Below the pieces are notes generated by a model. The model searched no databases. It was given only the letters and a program-made list of their open reading frames with translations, and was not told the origin of the DNA. From positions 124,001 to 188,000 of the forward strand of contig JABMLP010000034.1 of the NCBI GenBank assembly GCA_013176395.1: a DNA stretch of 64,000 nt. Reading direction: 5' to 3'. The stretch comes from Venturia oleaginea (taxonomy: Eukaryota > Ascomycota > Dothideomycetes > Venturiales > Venturiaceae). Every line of letters starts with the position of its first letter. Position 1 is the stretch's first letter. This document shows, in pieces, positions 33,843-43,351 of the stretch. A program made the translations under genes and the position numbers.

Positions 33843-34957
33843 ACGTAGTCTATAGGCCTATGCGCCATATATGCCTGTGCGCCAACCCTACCAAACGCGA
33901 CGCGTTCCTCTATTACCACACGAGATGGTACCGCCACAACGACAAGAGGCCTTACACCGAGAAGGTAGGCTTGAACTAGCTGTTCAAGCCTATAAAAACG
34001 GCGATTTTCAAAGCTAAAGAGCTACCGCGCAAGCCTATGACGTCCCACGAGATACCCTGCAACGCCGTATTGCTGGTACTCAACCACGACTTGGGTCTAC
34101 CGCGAAAAACCGTCTCCTTACACCCACCGAAGAAGAGTACCTTGTACAGCGTATACTTTCAATGGATGAACGCGGTATGCCACCTACTGTTGCCGCCGTA
34201 CGGACTATGGCAAGCCTTTTAGCCAGTCAACATGGCCAACTCGTCTCTGCAGGCCAATGCTGGGTACGCAACTTTATTAACCGCGACGACGTACTAAAAT
34301 CGAAGTACAACCGCAAGTACGACTACCAGCGAGCAAAATGCGAAGACCTAGACCTAATTCGAGCCTGGTTTGAACGCGTACGACGTACACAAGCTGAGCA
34401 TGGCATCCTCGATGACGATATCTACAATTTTGACGAGACTGGTTTTCAGATGGGGGTAATTTCAACTGCAAAGGTTGTTACAGGAGCAGATAAGGCTGGG
34501 AGACCGAGGACAACGCAGCCAGGCAACCGTGAGTGGGTTACGGTTATTGAGGCTATTTGTGCGAAAGGGTTTCCAATCCCTCCGCTCGTTATTTTCGAGG
34601 CAGTAATGCACCAGGCAGCCTGGTATTCAGACGGGATCCTACCACCAGATTGGGCAATTGGCGTGAGCGAGAACGGCTGGACAACCAACGAGATATGTCT
34701 CTGGTGGCTAGCAGAATACGCCTACTGAGGGGGTTGAAAATGTACCTGCTCAGGTACGGCAACGAGCACCACCAAAGTGCAGCGTATGCCAGTCGCTTGA
34801 GCATAATGCTAGGACCTGCCCAGAGCGTCAAAGAACCAATTAAAATGTATATTACTGTTATAGATGGCGGTGTTGTTGAAATATATACGTTTTTTGTAAG
34901 AATACTCGGTGGGGTTGGCGCACAGGCATATATGGCGCATAGGCCTATAGACTACGT
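33843..34957 (+). mobile_element. pogo-family element A, internally deleted
   Basis: 1115 bp between TA target duplications (33841-33842 and 34958-34959). The inverted ends start ACGTAGTCTATAGGCCTATG and extend about 48 bp. The terminal sequence differs from the neighbouring elements except for the first ACGT, so it is a separate subfamily. The 3' part of the transposase gene is deleted. Confidence 0.88.
33925..34728 (+). pseudogene. pogo-family transposase, 3'-truncated
   Basis: From the ATG at 33925 one frame reads helix-turn-helix (LELAVQAYKNGDFQS*RATA, QAYDVPRDTLQRR) with one TAA at 34015-34017. It then reads the CENP-B-type domain (CWVRNFINRDDVLKSKYNRK) and the first part of the DDE domain (ILDDDIYNFDETGFQMG, REWVTVIEAICAKGFPIPP, VSENGWTTNEICLWWL). 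It stops at 34726-34728, before the second catalytic Asp. About 230 bp of non-coding sequence follow to the right end. Confidence 0.85.
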
Positions 34958-34993
34958 TAGAAAGTTGCATCCTTAGTTGGCCATCTAGCTATA

Positions 34994-36823
34994 ACGTGTT
35001 CCACCACCGAGCTGGCCAACCCACCGAGCTGGTCAGTTTCTGCCAAGACGACCAACTCCCTCATTAACACGATATGTCTCAACAACAAAATGCGCAATTA
35101 TCTAACAGAGAAGGCAGACTTCAGCTTGCCCTTTCTGCCTATAACACCCACCAATTCCGAAGCCTCCGGCGCGCTGCTGAAGCGTTTGATGTACCTCCTT
35201 CAACACTGACTAGCCGATACAACGGAATCACGTATCGCCTAGATACTCGCAACGCCCAACACAAGCTCACTACGACTGAAGAGCAGACAATTGTCCAATA
35301 CATCCTCGACCTCGATTCGCGAGGATTCGCGCCCCGGCTGTGTGAGGTGGCAGATATGGCGGATAAACTACTAGGTGTACGCGGTGGAGAGCCAGTAGGG
35401 AAAACCTGGGCTGAGAGGTTTATAACGCGCTCAGATGAGCTCAAGATGGCCTTCAATCGAGCTAAGGATAGGCAGAGAATACTACAGGAAGATCCAGAGA
35501 TTATTGGCGCGTGGTTCAAGCTCGTTGCAGACACTAAGGCAAAGTACGGCATCCACGACGAGGATACGCACAACTTTGACGAGATTGGCTTCCAGATGGG
35601 CGTTATTGGGTCAATGAAGGTCGTCGCAGCTTCTGAAAGACGTACACGGCCTAATTTGATCCAGCCAGGCGATCGCGAGTGGGTTACAGTTATCCAGAGC
35701 ATCTGCGCCGCTGGGTATGCGACCCCGCCATTCATTATCTACAAAGGACGCGTTCACATCTCTGCGTGGTATGAGGAGGCAGATATACCACGGAATTGGA
35801 AGCTCTCGGTCTCTGAGAACGCCTGAACAAACAACGCGCTTGGTCTTGAGTGGTTGAAGCACTTTGACGCGTATACAAAGGCGCGTCAAGTGGGGGGGTA
35901 TAGGCTGCTCATCTTGGACGGCCATGAGAGCCATCTCAACCAGGATTTCAAGGACTACTGCCTCGACATAAGATCATAACGCTCTGTATGCCACCTCATT
36001 CATCGCATATCCTCCAGCCGCTTGATGTGGTCTGCTTCTCGCCGTTGAAGTGCAAGTACTCTCAACGAGTTCGAGACTTGGCACGCCGACGCGTCTACCA
36101 TATCAACAAAGAAGGCTTCCTCCCAGCCTTCAAAGACGCGTTTTTCGACGTGTTTACAGAAGAGAACTGTCGAAAGGCTTTTGAGATGGTAGGGCTAGTC
36201 CCTATTAACGCGGAGGTGGTATTGGATCGCCTTGAAGTACGGCTACGTACCCCACCAGCACCCCCACCGCAGGAGACGCCGTGGCAGTCGAAGACTCCAA
36301 GCAATACTCTTGAATTTGGATCCCAATCCAAGCTCGTAAGCGAGTCCTTTACTCGGTCACCAGTTACTGCGCAGGCAGGCTTTTCCCAGCTTGTCAAGGG
36401 CGCAGAATTGGTGCTACACCAAAACGCTCTACTTGTTGCGCGCAACCGCGAGCTTGAAGAGCAATTGGCATTAATGACAAAGCGAAAATCGCGCAAAAGG
36501 AAGTGGATCCAGCAAGGTGGTACTATAGAGTATGGGACTGTAGCAGCGCAGGTAGCTGCCGAGGCGTCTGTCGCGTCTCAGGGATCAAAGAAGGCTCGTG
36601 GTAGTGGTGGTCAAGAAATAGCCCGACCAACTCAACGGCGCTGTAGGAACTGCGGCGCAACTGGGCATAATGCGCGAACGTGTAAAAAAGATATCGAGAT
36701 ATCATCTGAATCAGATAGCAGCACGACGGACTTGAATCTATTGTTAATAGCGATTAAATTGAAGAGTCGTAACATGAGTTGGTCGTGCCAAGCCTTTTTG
36801 ACCAGCTCGGTGGTGGAACACGT
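34994..36823 (+). mobile_element. pogo/Fot1-family element B, near full length
   Basis: 1830 bp between TA duplications (34992-34993 and 36824-36825). The ends read ACGTGTTCCACCACCGAGCT and its reverse. The left end carries a tandem pair of the motif CACCGAGCTGG. It lies only 34 bp from element A. This is the only element here that keeps the whole transposase region, so it shows what the shorter relatives have lost. Confidence 0.9.
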
Positions 36824-36833
36824 TATGTCATAA
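35074..36833 (+). pseudogene. pogo/Fot1-family transposase with stop and frameshift
   Basis: The first 250 codons read the helix-turn-helix (FRSLRRAAEAFDVPPSTLTS), the CENP-B-type domain and the first DDE motif (EDTHNFDEIGFQMGVIG). TGA at 35824-35826 follows (expected Trp), then LLILDGHESH with the second Asp. Near 35970 a 1-nt loss shifts the frame; IITLCMPPHSSHILQPLDV with the third Asp continues from about 35975. The tail carries a coiled coil (NALLVARNRELEEQLALMTK), a basic patch and a zinc knuckle (CRNCGATGHNARTC). The last frame runs through the right inverted repeat and stops 10 bp outside. Two lesions make it inactive. Confidence 0.88.
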
Positions 36834-37085
36834 ATTAGAGCTCTTTTACTCGCGTTCTAGAATTCACTCGTATCTCGTAGAACACTGCTCGAGCGGCACG
36901 GTACGAAATCTCAGTACAAGTAGCTAACGGGGGCTCTCGCCCATATCTTATTACTAGTAAGATGGCTACGACCTTTACCTATAAAGACTATTCTAGAATT
37001 CGTACTAAATATTACCGAGTAAGCTTCTTCTTCTTACTTCACTAGTATTCTACTAATATTCCTTTGGTTTCCCGATAGTTATACC
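36826..37085. other. AT-rich relic between elements B and C
   Basis: 260 bp with many TA steps (TCTTATTACTAGTAAG, ATTCTACTAATATTCC). It looks like decayed repeat DNA; no gene. Confidence 0.4.
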
Positions 37086-37087
37086 TA

Positions 37088-38192
37088 ACGTGTTTCACCA
37101 TTCACTTGGCCACCCTACTCACTTGGCTACCCAACCAAAAAGTCTAATCCCTTCGTACAATTATCGCGATAATGTCAACACCAACCCCTGGATCGGCTTG
37201 CAAAGAGGCTAGATTACTTCTTGCGAAGCAGAGCTTTCAAACGAATCCAAATTTAAGTCAACGTCAAATCTCAGCGTCGTACGATATTCCTCGATCTACA
37301 CTTCAGTCTCGTCTTCAAGGTGGTAAACCACGAAGCGAATCTAACCACCAAAAGAGAAAGTTACAAATACATGAAGAGCAGGCTCTGGTTCAGTGGATCC
37401 TAGACCTTGATCGACGAGGATTTCCGCCCCAAATTATCGACGTACGACGAATGGCAAACGCTTTACTCGAAAAACGCGGTACGAATCCACCGTCATTAGT
37501 CGGGAAGAACTGGGTATCCCGCTTCATCAACGCTCAGCCGGAGCTTTGTACGAAGTAGAATCGTAAATTCCATTCACAGCGTGCAAAATGCGAAGATCCA
37601 GCGACAATCAACGCGTGGTTTCAGCGTGTTGAAGAGACGCCCTCACCACCAGGTACACCCCATGGAGTAGCGCCACAGTGGACGTCAGAAACTCCTCGTA
37701 CGATAGCTCAGCTTGAGCAGCAGGCTCAGCTCGTCCGAAATCTTCTTCATCGCCAATCTCAGAGCCCAAGTAGTCAAGCAATTGGTCAACTCATCAAAGG
37801 ATATCAAGTCGCAATGAATTCAGCAGTAATACTTGCAGAAGAGAATAGGAAGCTTCGTACAGAGAACCAACGACGAAAACAGAAGCAACAGTATCGTAGA
37901 CGACATATTGCATATGGAGGCGTTTTACAAGCTCAACAGGGTCAGTTCTTGGTCGAGGGATGCGAAAATAGCTCTAGAGATAGTGTTCAAGATCAGGAAA
38001 TCGTCGTACGATAGCGAGCATTACCAACAGGTAGTGGCTGCGGTATTCAAGGTCGTAAGATTAATCGATGCCCAAATACGTAAAGAATGTATTGTTAGAA
38101 TTATTTTAATAAAAGCTGTATTGGTGGGAGGTTTATCGCACGATGACTTGAGATTTAGTGATTGGGGTGGCCAAGTGAGTGGTGAAACACGT
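37088..38192 (+). mobile_element. 1105-bp pogo-family derivative, copy 2 (element C)
   Basis: TA at 37086-37087 and 38193-38194, with ends as in copy 1 (19869-20973). It lies in the opposite orientation to that copy, 16 kb away. I find two base differences over the full length, both in the last 190 bp of the element. Confidence 0.92.
37172..38014 (+). pseudogene. pogo DNA-binding/coiled-coil ORF without DDE core, copy 2
   Basis: Same structure as the copy at 20047-20889, with the same deletion and the same in-frame TAG (37556-37558). The DNA-binding part is 128 residues and identical in both copies. An overlapping frame (37833-38222) differs between the copies by Ile/Val and Gly/Asp. Confidence 0.85.
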
Positions 38193-38364
38193 TATAATAT
38201 CTTAGAATTAAGTAAAGCTTAGAAATATTGCGTTTGCTATACCCAATACGTAGAGCCTTAGCCTGTGACGGCACGGCATGGCTCCTTTGCCGTCACGTTA
38301 CTTCATGGCTCGGGCGTATTGGCTTAGCCACATTGTGGCTAAGGTGCGATATCTTCGCGCTCTC
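38193..38364. other. junction between element C and the AATC-tailed element
   Basis: It contains short inverted repeats (GTGACGGCA...TGCCGTCAC and CTTAGCCAC...GTGGCTAAG), possibly a MITE remnant. The 5' end of the next element cannot be fixed exactly. Confidence 0.35.
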
Positions 38365-39618
38365 GAAAAACACCACACACAGCTAGAACTCAATTTTTGG
38401 AATTTACAGAATTATCATCTAAAGATCATCAAAACACCTCTGCCAGTGGCCGCTCCGGCCTCTAGAGGCTATCGCGCGTCCCTCAGCGTCGATGAGATAC
38501 CTCTAGAGTCGCCGTCGCGGCCACGGCATAGCAAGCACACGAATACATGAGCAAGCTACACGAACGATGCGTCCACCAAAGACAACAGCAACCATCTAGT
38601 CACTATCTCCCGGCTAGTCCATCACCCCAGATGACACTGCAACGCTACGAGTCGACGAGTCACCGCTAGAACGGCAATACCTTCAACACAACTCAAACAC
38701 CAGACGCCCGGTGTGCAACAATCGACACCACACACCACTGCAACGACTAGACAACCTCTCCCAACGTCTTGGCAAACCGTTCTGCTACAAGCTGTTGCCC
38801 AGAGCCTTGAGCCTCTCCCCAAACTGTTGCGTCCCAGTTATGGCATTGGCAAGAGTAGGTGCGCGACACAGTAGGTAGTAAGGACGCATAGAAGAAGCTT
38901 ATTGGCGGCAAATCCCCTCCCTGTAAGCTAGCAGACGTAGCCTTGAGCCTCTCCCCAAACTGTTGCGTCCCAGTTATGGCATTGGCAAGAGTAGGAGCGC
39001 GATATAGCAAGCAGGGAGAGCGACTAGCAGCAGATAGGCTCCGACTATAAGACGGCAAGTCTATAGCACGATCGGCGCCATACAATACGGCAGCTACCAG
39101 ACGGCCTCGTCTACGGGTATACCCGGAGTATCACACCCAAGCAGCGAAATCACAACTACGATGGTTACTATTGTCTCCAGCATCACACAACCAAATACAC
39201 TGCCGCATAGGAATCTGGTGCAAGGCAACTTTCACAAGCAGAAACATACTTAGGGAACCCATTGGCCTTGAGGGATAAGGCGAAACAGATAGACAAAGCT
39301 GAGCACTAGAGGGAGACTGTAGGTAGAAGGATAGCGAAACACGAGGCATTGCCTCTTGAGTCTACATAGCACAGATATACTAGCAGAGTAACCAGTATCT
39401 ACAAGAGCCAGCGGGCATTTGGAGATACTGGTTAAGGGAAAAGAGGGAGGACCGAGGGGACAGCTGGTCTTGTTTCAGTGAACGGGGCGAAGTGGGGCGC
39501 GGTGGATTATATAATCTATCACGTGTCGGCTGTCTGATGAAGTCCTCCTAACCGGACATAGCTGCGTGATTAAGCGGCTGCAACCGAGTAGGATAAAATC
39601 AATCAATCAATCAATCAA
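38365..39618 (+). mobile_element. AATC-tailed retroelement-like sequence, copy 1
   Basis: A 1.25 kb sequence ends in GGATAAAATC followed by (AATC)n. Its inverted partner is 40405-41794. No reverse transcriptase, transposase or long ORF is visible in either orientation. A simple tetranucleotide tail fits the 3' end of a non-LTR element that uses a partner's machinery. A 136-bp internal repeat occurs about 1.5 times (period 38806 to 38942). I could not find a target-site duplication for this copy, so its 5' end (about 38365) is only where similarity to copy 2 stops. Confidence 0.65.
38806..39010. repeat. 136-bp tandem repeat inside copy 1
   Basis: CTTGAGCCTCTCCCCAAACT (continuing GTTGCGTCCCAG) at 38806 and again at 38942. 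Same unit and period as in copy 2 but one unit fewer. Confidence 0.8.
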
Positions 39619-40384
39619 GCTGCCGTGACATAGCCTAACTAGTACCTCTGCTCTGTCAGGGCTAGTAGTAACTAATGAAAGGCGTGAGCAGCAATCAGGT
39701 ATAGACTAAAGGTGATAGAGAACTACAGTTAGCTATGTAAATGGGAACTGGGGGCAAGGTCTACTTATAGGTCTTACTGTGGCCCGTGTAATGTGGCGCC
39801 TTGTTAGGTGTTTGAACACTGTGGTTGTTCCAGTAGCCTAGCAAGTCGTCACATGCTCTAAGGAAAGCGTAGGTAATCCTATAGCTAACGAAGAGGTAGA
39901 ATCCGTTAGTTAGAAAACTTACTACGAGGCTGAAGCTTACGATCCTAGCTCGTTCTGTTATCGAAGAACTCGCCTATTAATTAGAGAAGGCCCTTAAAAA
40001 GGATAAATCTGAAGGAGGTAAGTTCGGCCCATTTCTCTCATATTTCTTCAATACCCTCGCCAATCCTTCGTACCTGTTACGCTGAACGAGCAAAACAGAG
40101 TTATTCGGAAGTAGATTCAACACGAACTTAACGATAGGAGCCGATTATTACGGGACGGTAGCTGGAAAGACGCAGCATACTCGTAGCCAAAGATTGTTTA
40201 GATTCAGTTAAGGAGTGAAGGTATCTACAAACAGAGAACCTCAATGAGGTTCTTTCTCTATACTAGGCTCAATCAGGCTTAGGCTCTTAGCCTATACCAA
40301 CCATGGGCCATGCCCATAACACCGATGAACAGAACGAGTGTCACCCTGTGACTTGACTGTATTGACTGCAGAGGTTAAGTACAC
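39619..40384. other. spacer between the two AATC-tailed copies
   Basis: 766 bp, rich in TA steps, with no recognisable gene. It may be decayed repeat DNA into which both copies inserted. Confidence 0.45.
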
Positions 40385-40404
40385 CGTTGCATCTGCATGC
40401 ATAT
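40385..40404. repeat. 20-bp target-site duplication, tail side
   Basis: CGTTGCATCTGCATGCATAT, identical to 41795-41814. The last two bases could belong to the tail. Confidence 0.9.
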
Positions 40405-41794
40405 TGATTGATTGATTGATTGATTTTATCCTACTCGGTTGCAGCCGCTTAATCACGCAGCTATGTCCGGTTAGGAGGACTTCATCAGACAGCCGACACG
40501 TGATAGATTATATAATCCACCGCGCCCCACTTCGCCCCGTTCACTGAAACAAGACCAGCTGTCCCCTCGGTCCTCTCTCTTTTCCCTTAACCAGTATCTC
40601 CAAATGCCCGCTGGCTCTTGTAGATACTGGTCACTCTGCTAGTATATCTGTGCTATGTAGACTCAAGAGGCAATGCCTCGTGTTTCGCTATCCTTCTACC
40701 TACAGTCTCTCTCTAATGCTCAGCTTTGTCTATCTGTTTCGCCTTATCCCTCAAGGCCAATGGGTTCCCTAAGTATGTTTCTGCTTGTGAAAGTTGCCTT
40801 GCACCAGATTCCTATGCGGCGGTGTATTTGGTTGTGTGATGCTGGAGACAATAGTAACCATCGTAGTCGTGATTTCGCTGCTTGGGTGTGATACTCCGGG
40901 TATGCCCGTGGACGAGGCTGTCTGGTAGCTGCCGTATTGTATGGCGCCGATCGTGCTATAGACCTGCCGTCTTATAGTCGGAGCCTATCTGCTGCTAGTC
41001 GCTCTCCCTGCTTGCTATATCGCGCTCCTACTCTTGCCAATGCCATAACTGGGACGCAACAGTCTGGGGAGAGGCTCAAGGCTACGTCTGCTAGCTTACA
41101 GGGAGGAGATTTGCCGCCAATAGGCTCCTTCTATGCGTCCTTACTACTTACTGTGTCGCGCACCTACTCTGGCCAATACCATAACTGGGACGCAACAGTT
41201 TGGGGAGAGGCTCAAGGCTACGTCTGCTAGCTTACAGGGAGGGGATTTGCCGCCAATAGGCTCCTTCTATGCGTCCTTACTACTTACTGTGTCGCGCACC
41301 TACTCTTGCCAATGCCATAACTGGGAGGCAACAGTTTGGGGAGAGGCTCAAGGCTCTGGGCAACAGCTTGTAGCAGGACGGTTTGCCAAGACGTTGGGAG
41401 AGATTGTCTAGTCGTTGCAGTGGTGTGTGGTGCCGATTGTTGCGCACCGGGCGTCTGGTGTTTGAGTTGTGTTGAAGGTATTGCCGTTCTAGCGGTGACT
41501 CGTCAACTCGGAGCGTTGCAGTGTCATCTGGGGTAATAGACTAGCCGGGAGATAGTGACTAGATGGTTGCTGTTGTCTTCGGTGGACGCATCGTTCGTGT
41601 AGCTTGCTCATGTATTCGTCTGCTTGCTCTGCCGTGGCCGCGACGGCGACTCTAGAGATATCTCATCGACGCTGAGGGACGCGCGATGGCCTCTAGAGGC
41701 CGGAGCGGCCACTGGCAGAGGTGTTTTGATGATCTCTAGATGATACTTCTGTAAATTCCAAAAATTGAGTTCTCGCTGTGTGTGCTGTTTTTTT
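40405..41794 (-). mobile_element. AATC-tailed retroelement-like sequence, copy 2
   Basis: 1390 bp in the opposite orientation to copy 1. The (ATTG)n at its left end is the 3' tail read on the other strand. It is flanked by a perfect 20-bp direct repeat (40385-40404 and 41795-41814), the classic footprint of target-primed insertion. It carries three occurrences of the 136-bp unit against two in copy 1, which explains most of the length difference. One short frame (VAAPASRGHRASLSVDEIS) is shared with copy 1, but no protein family is recognised. Confidence 0.75.
41074..41481. repeat. 136-bp tandem repeat inside copy 2
   Basis: GCTCAAGGCT recurs at 41074, 41210 and 41346, giving an exact period of 136 bp. 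The last unit diverges after its first 15 bases. The period is not a multiple of three and its frames do not stay open, so it is non-coding. Confidence 0.8.
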
Positions 41795-41814
41795 CGTTGC
41801 ATCTGCATGCATAT
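41795..41814. repeat. 20-bp target-site duplication, 5' side
   Basis: CGTTGCATCTGCATGCATAT, identical to 40385-40404. Confidence 0.9.
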
Positions 41815-42553
41815 ATATGCATGTCAATGCATTCCTTGGCATCTATCACGTGCACTATGCCTGAGCTATCAAGGACTGGCATGCCACTGTTCAACAGTAC
41901 CCACAGAAGTCCCATTGCGAGAGCTACTAATAAACTATACTATATAGGCTAATATCCTCTAGGAGCTGCAAAATGTAGTATAGATAAGTACAACTATATT
42001 AGTAATAGAGTTTCAATTAATACCATATAGTTTGTCTACTAGCTAACAAGGCCTCTCTTTTCTAGCCGGTTCTTACGTCGAAATCAGGTGTCTGTCGGGA
42101 TCCAATTGAATACGGTTATCAACGTGACCTGAGACCCCTTGATTGGTTCAGAGTAGCAGCCTCGCTAATAAGAAAAGACATGTCTTCCAAGTCGTTGATG
42201 CCAATGCACACGACAACTGCAGAAACGAAAACAGTGAAATGGCGAGTCTTCGTGTTGGACTCACTGGTGCCTCCTATCTTGGTTGTTCGTTAGTGTTGGT
42301 GGCCACTTCCTGGTGGGTATGGATATGGTTGACAATTTTTCAGGTCTGAGTTTAAGGCTGACAGCACCTGCCGGAAGACGAAGGTACTCACCGAATGTTC
42401 CCGCCTAACAAAACTCGATCTCAACCCATCCATCACCTTTCAAAAACTTCTCTCCAATGCAACGCATTCACAGCAATAACATCAATTTTCAGAAACTCAC
42501 CAGCGAGACACTCAATCAATAAATCCCTTTATCCATCCATCTGAACAGACGCC
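41815..42553. other. right flank of the mobile-element island
   Basis: AT-rich decayed sequence to about 42060 (ACTATATAGGCTAATATCCT), then the ordinary promoter region of the next gene. Confidence 0.45.
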
Positions 42554-42928
42554 ATGGCGAAACTCACCAAACCCGAAACATGCCACACTCCACACGCCCC
42601 AGGCTACTTCTCACCCGACCTCGAAACTCCCCGCGTTTCCACTACCAGCGAAAACACAACGCTCTACGATACAGCCTCAGAAGAAAAGAAGTCAGAGTTC
42701 CACAAGACAAATTCAGAGCCAAGACTTCCAATTCTTGATGGACGGTATCCCGAGCTACATAAGCCACCAAAGGCAAAGCAGCACGTGGGCAGGAACAAGA
42801 TGGTGCGGAATGAGTTTGGGGTCTGGGTTCCACAGCCGTTGGAGACTGGCAAGAGCGAACATGGGCCTTGGGTTCCTCCAAAGTCAGTTGTCGAGGATGT
42901 CGGCGGTTGTTGTTGCACGATACTGTGA
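42554..42928 (+). CDS. small hypothetical protein with C-terminal CaaX box
   Basis: A single exon of 124 residues, hydrophilic, with no signal peptide. It is rich in Pro, Lys and Glu, with a short repeat-like pair NEFGVWVPQPL / SEHGPWVPPKS. It ends GGCCCTIL: three Cys in a row, the last forming a CaaX motif (CTIL) whose final Leu favours geranylgeranylation. The two Cys before it could be palmitoylated, as in Rho and Ras tails. I do not recognise the family. The motif suggests a membrane-tethered adaptor, which is inference. The clean ATG context (GCCATGG) supports a real gene. Confidence 0.6.
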   Translation: MAKLTKPETCHTPHAPGYFSPDLETPRVSTTSENTTLYDTASEEKKSEFHKTNSEPRLPILDGRYPELHKPPKAKQHVGRNKMVRNEFGVWVPQPLETGKSEHGPWVPPKSVVEDVGGCCCTIL

Positions 42929-43351
42929 GGTTTGGGATAGGAGGACATTGGGACGAAGGACTTGGAAGACGGCTGGCGATTTCGGGCGGCGAGTTGGCAG
43001 ACGGGGCGACATTTTTGGTATTGCGGGAACCATGAGGGATGATATTGAGCGGCATGCTTTGGGATGGTGAGGATGTTAGCATTACTTCTGTCCCGCAAAT
43101 GGATACATGGAGAATGAAATGAGATAACTTAGCCGACAGTACCCAAATCCTCAAAGAAGCCGTCTATCCAGATCCCTAGATCTCTTGATCTATCCGATCT
43201 TTTCCTTTCGTGTGAGACAGCAGCGCTAGTACCGAGTTTTAAACACTTCAAACCTCCCAGCCTCTTACTACTAAATAACAACACTCGAATCAGAAAGGTA
43301 AATAAATAAACAAAGACTGCCATAACAACGACCTTACCTATCAACATAACA
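42929..43351. other. intergenic
   Basis: No gene seen; short ORFs on both strands have no recognisable motif. Confidence 0.4.

Noticed and set aside
33843..38192. RIP (repeat-induced point mutation) as the cause of the stops in the pogo elements and the differences between the twins
   Set aside because: The stop in element B and both differences between the twins are not in CpA/TpG context. The twins are almost identical, which argues against strong recent RIP. The AT-rich relics between elements may still be old RIP products.
38365..41794. The whole inverted repeat as one large DNA transposon with long terminal inverted repeats
   Set aside because: Copy 2 alone has its own 20-bp direct target duplication and a tetranucleotide tail at its inner end, which fits two separate retro-insertions better.
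38278..41808. ORFs of 60-112 codons shared by the two AATC-tailed arms
   Set aside because: They lie on both strands, the 136-bp repeat breaks frame, and no domain is visible. I treat them as by-products of the repeat rather than genes.
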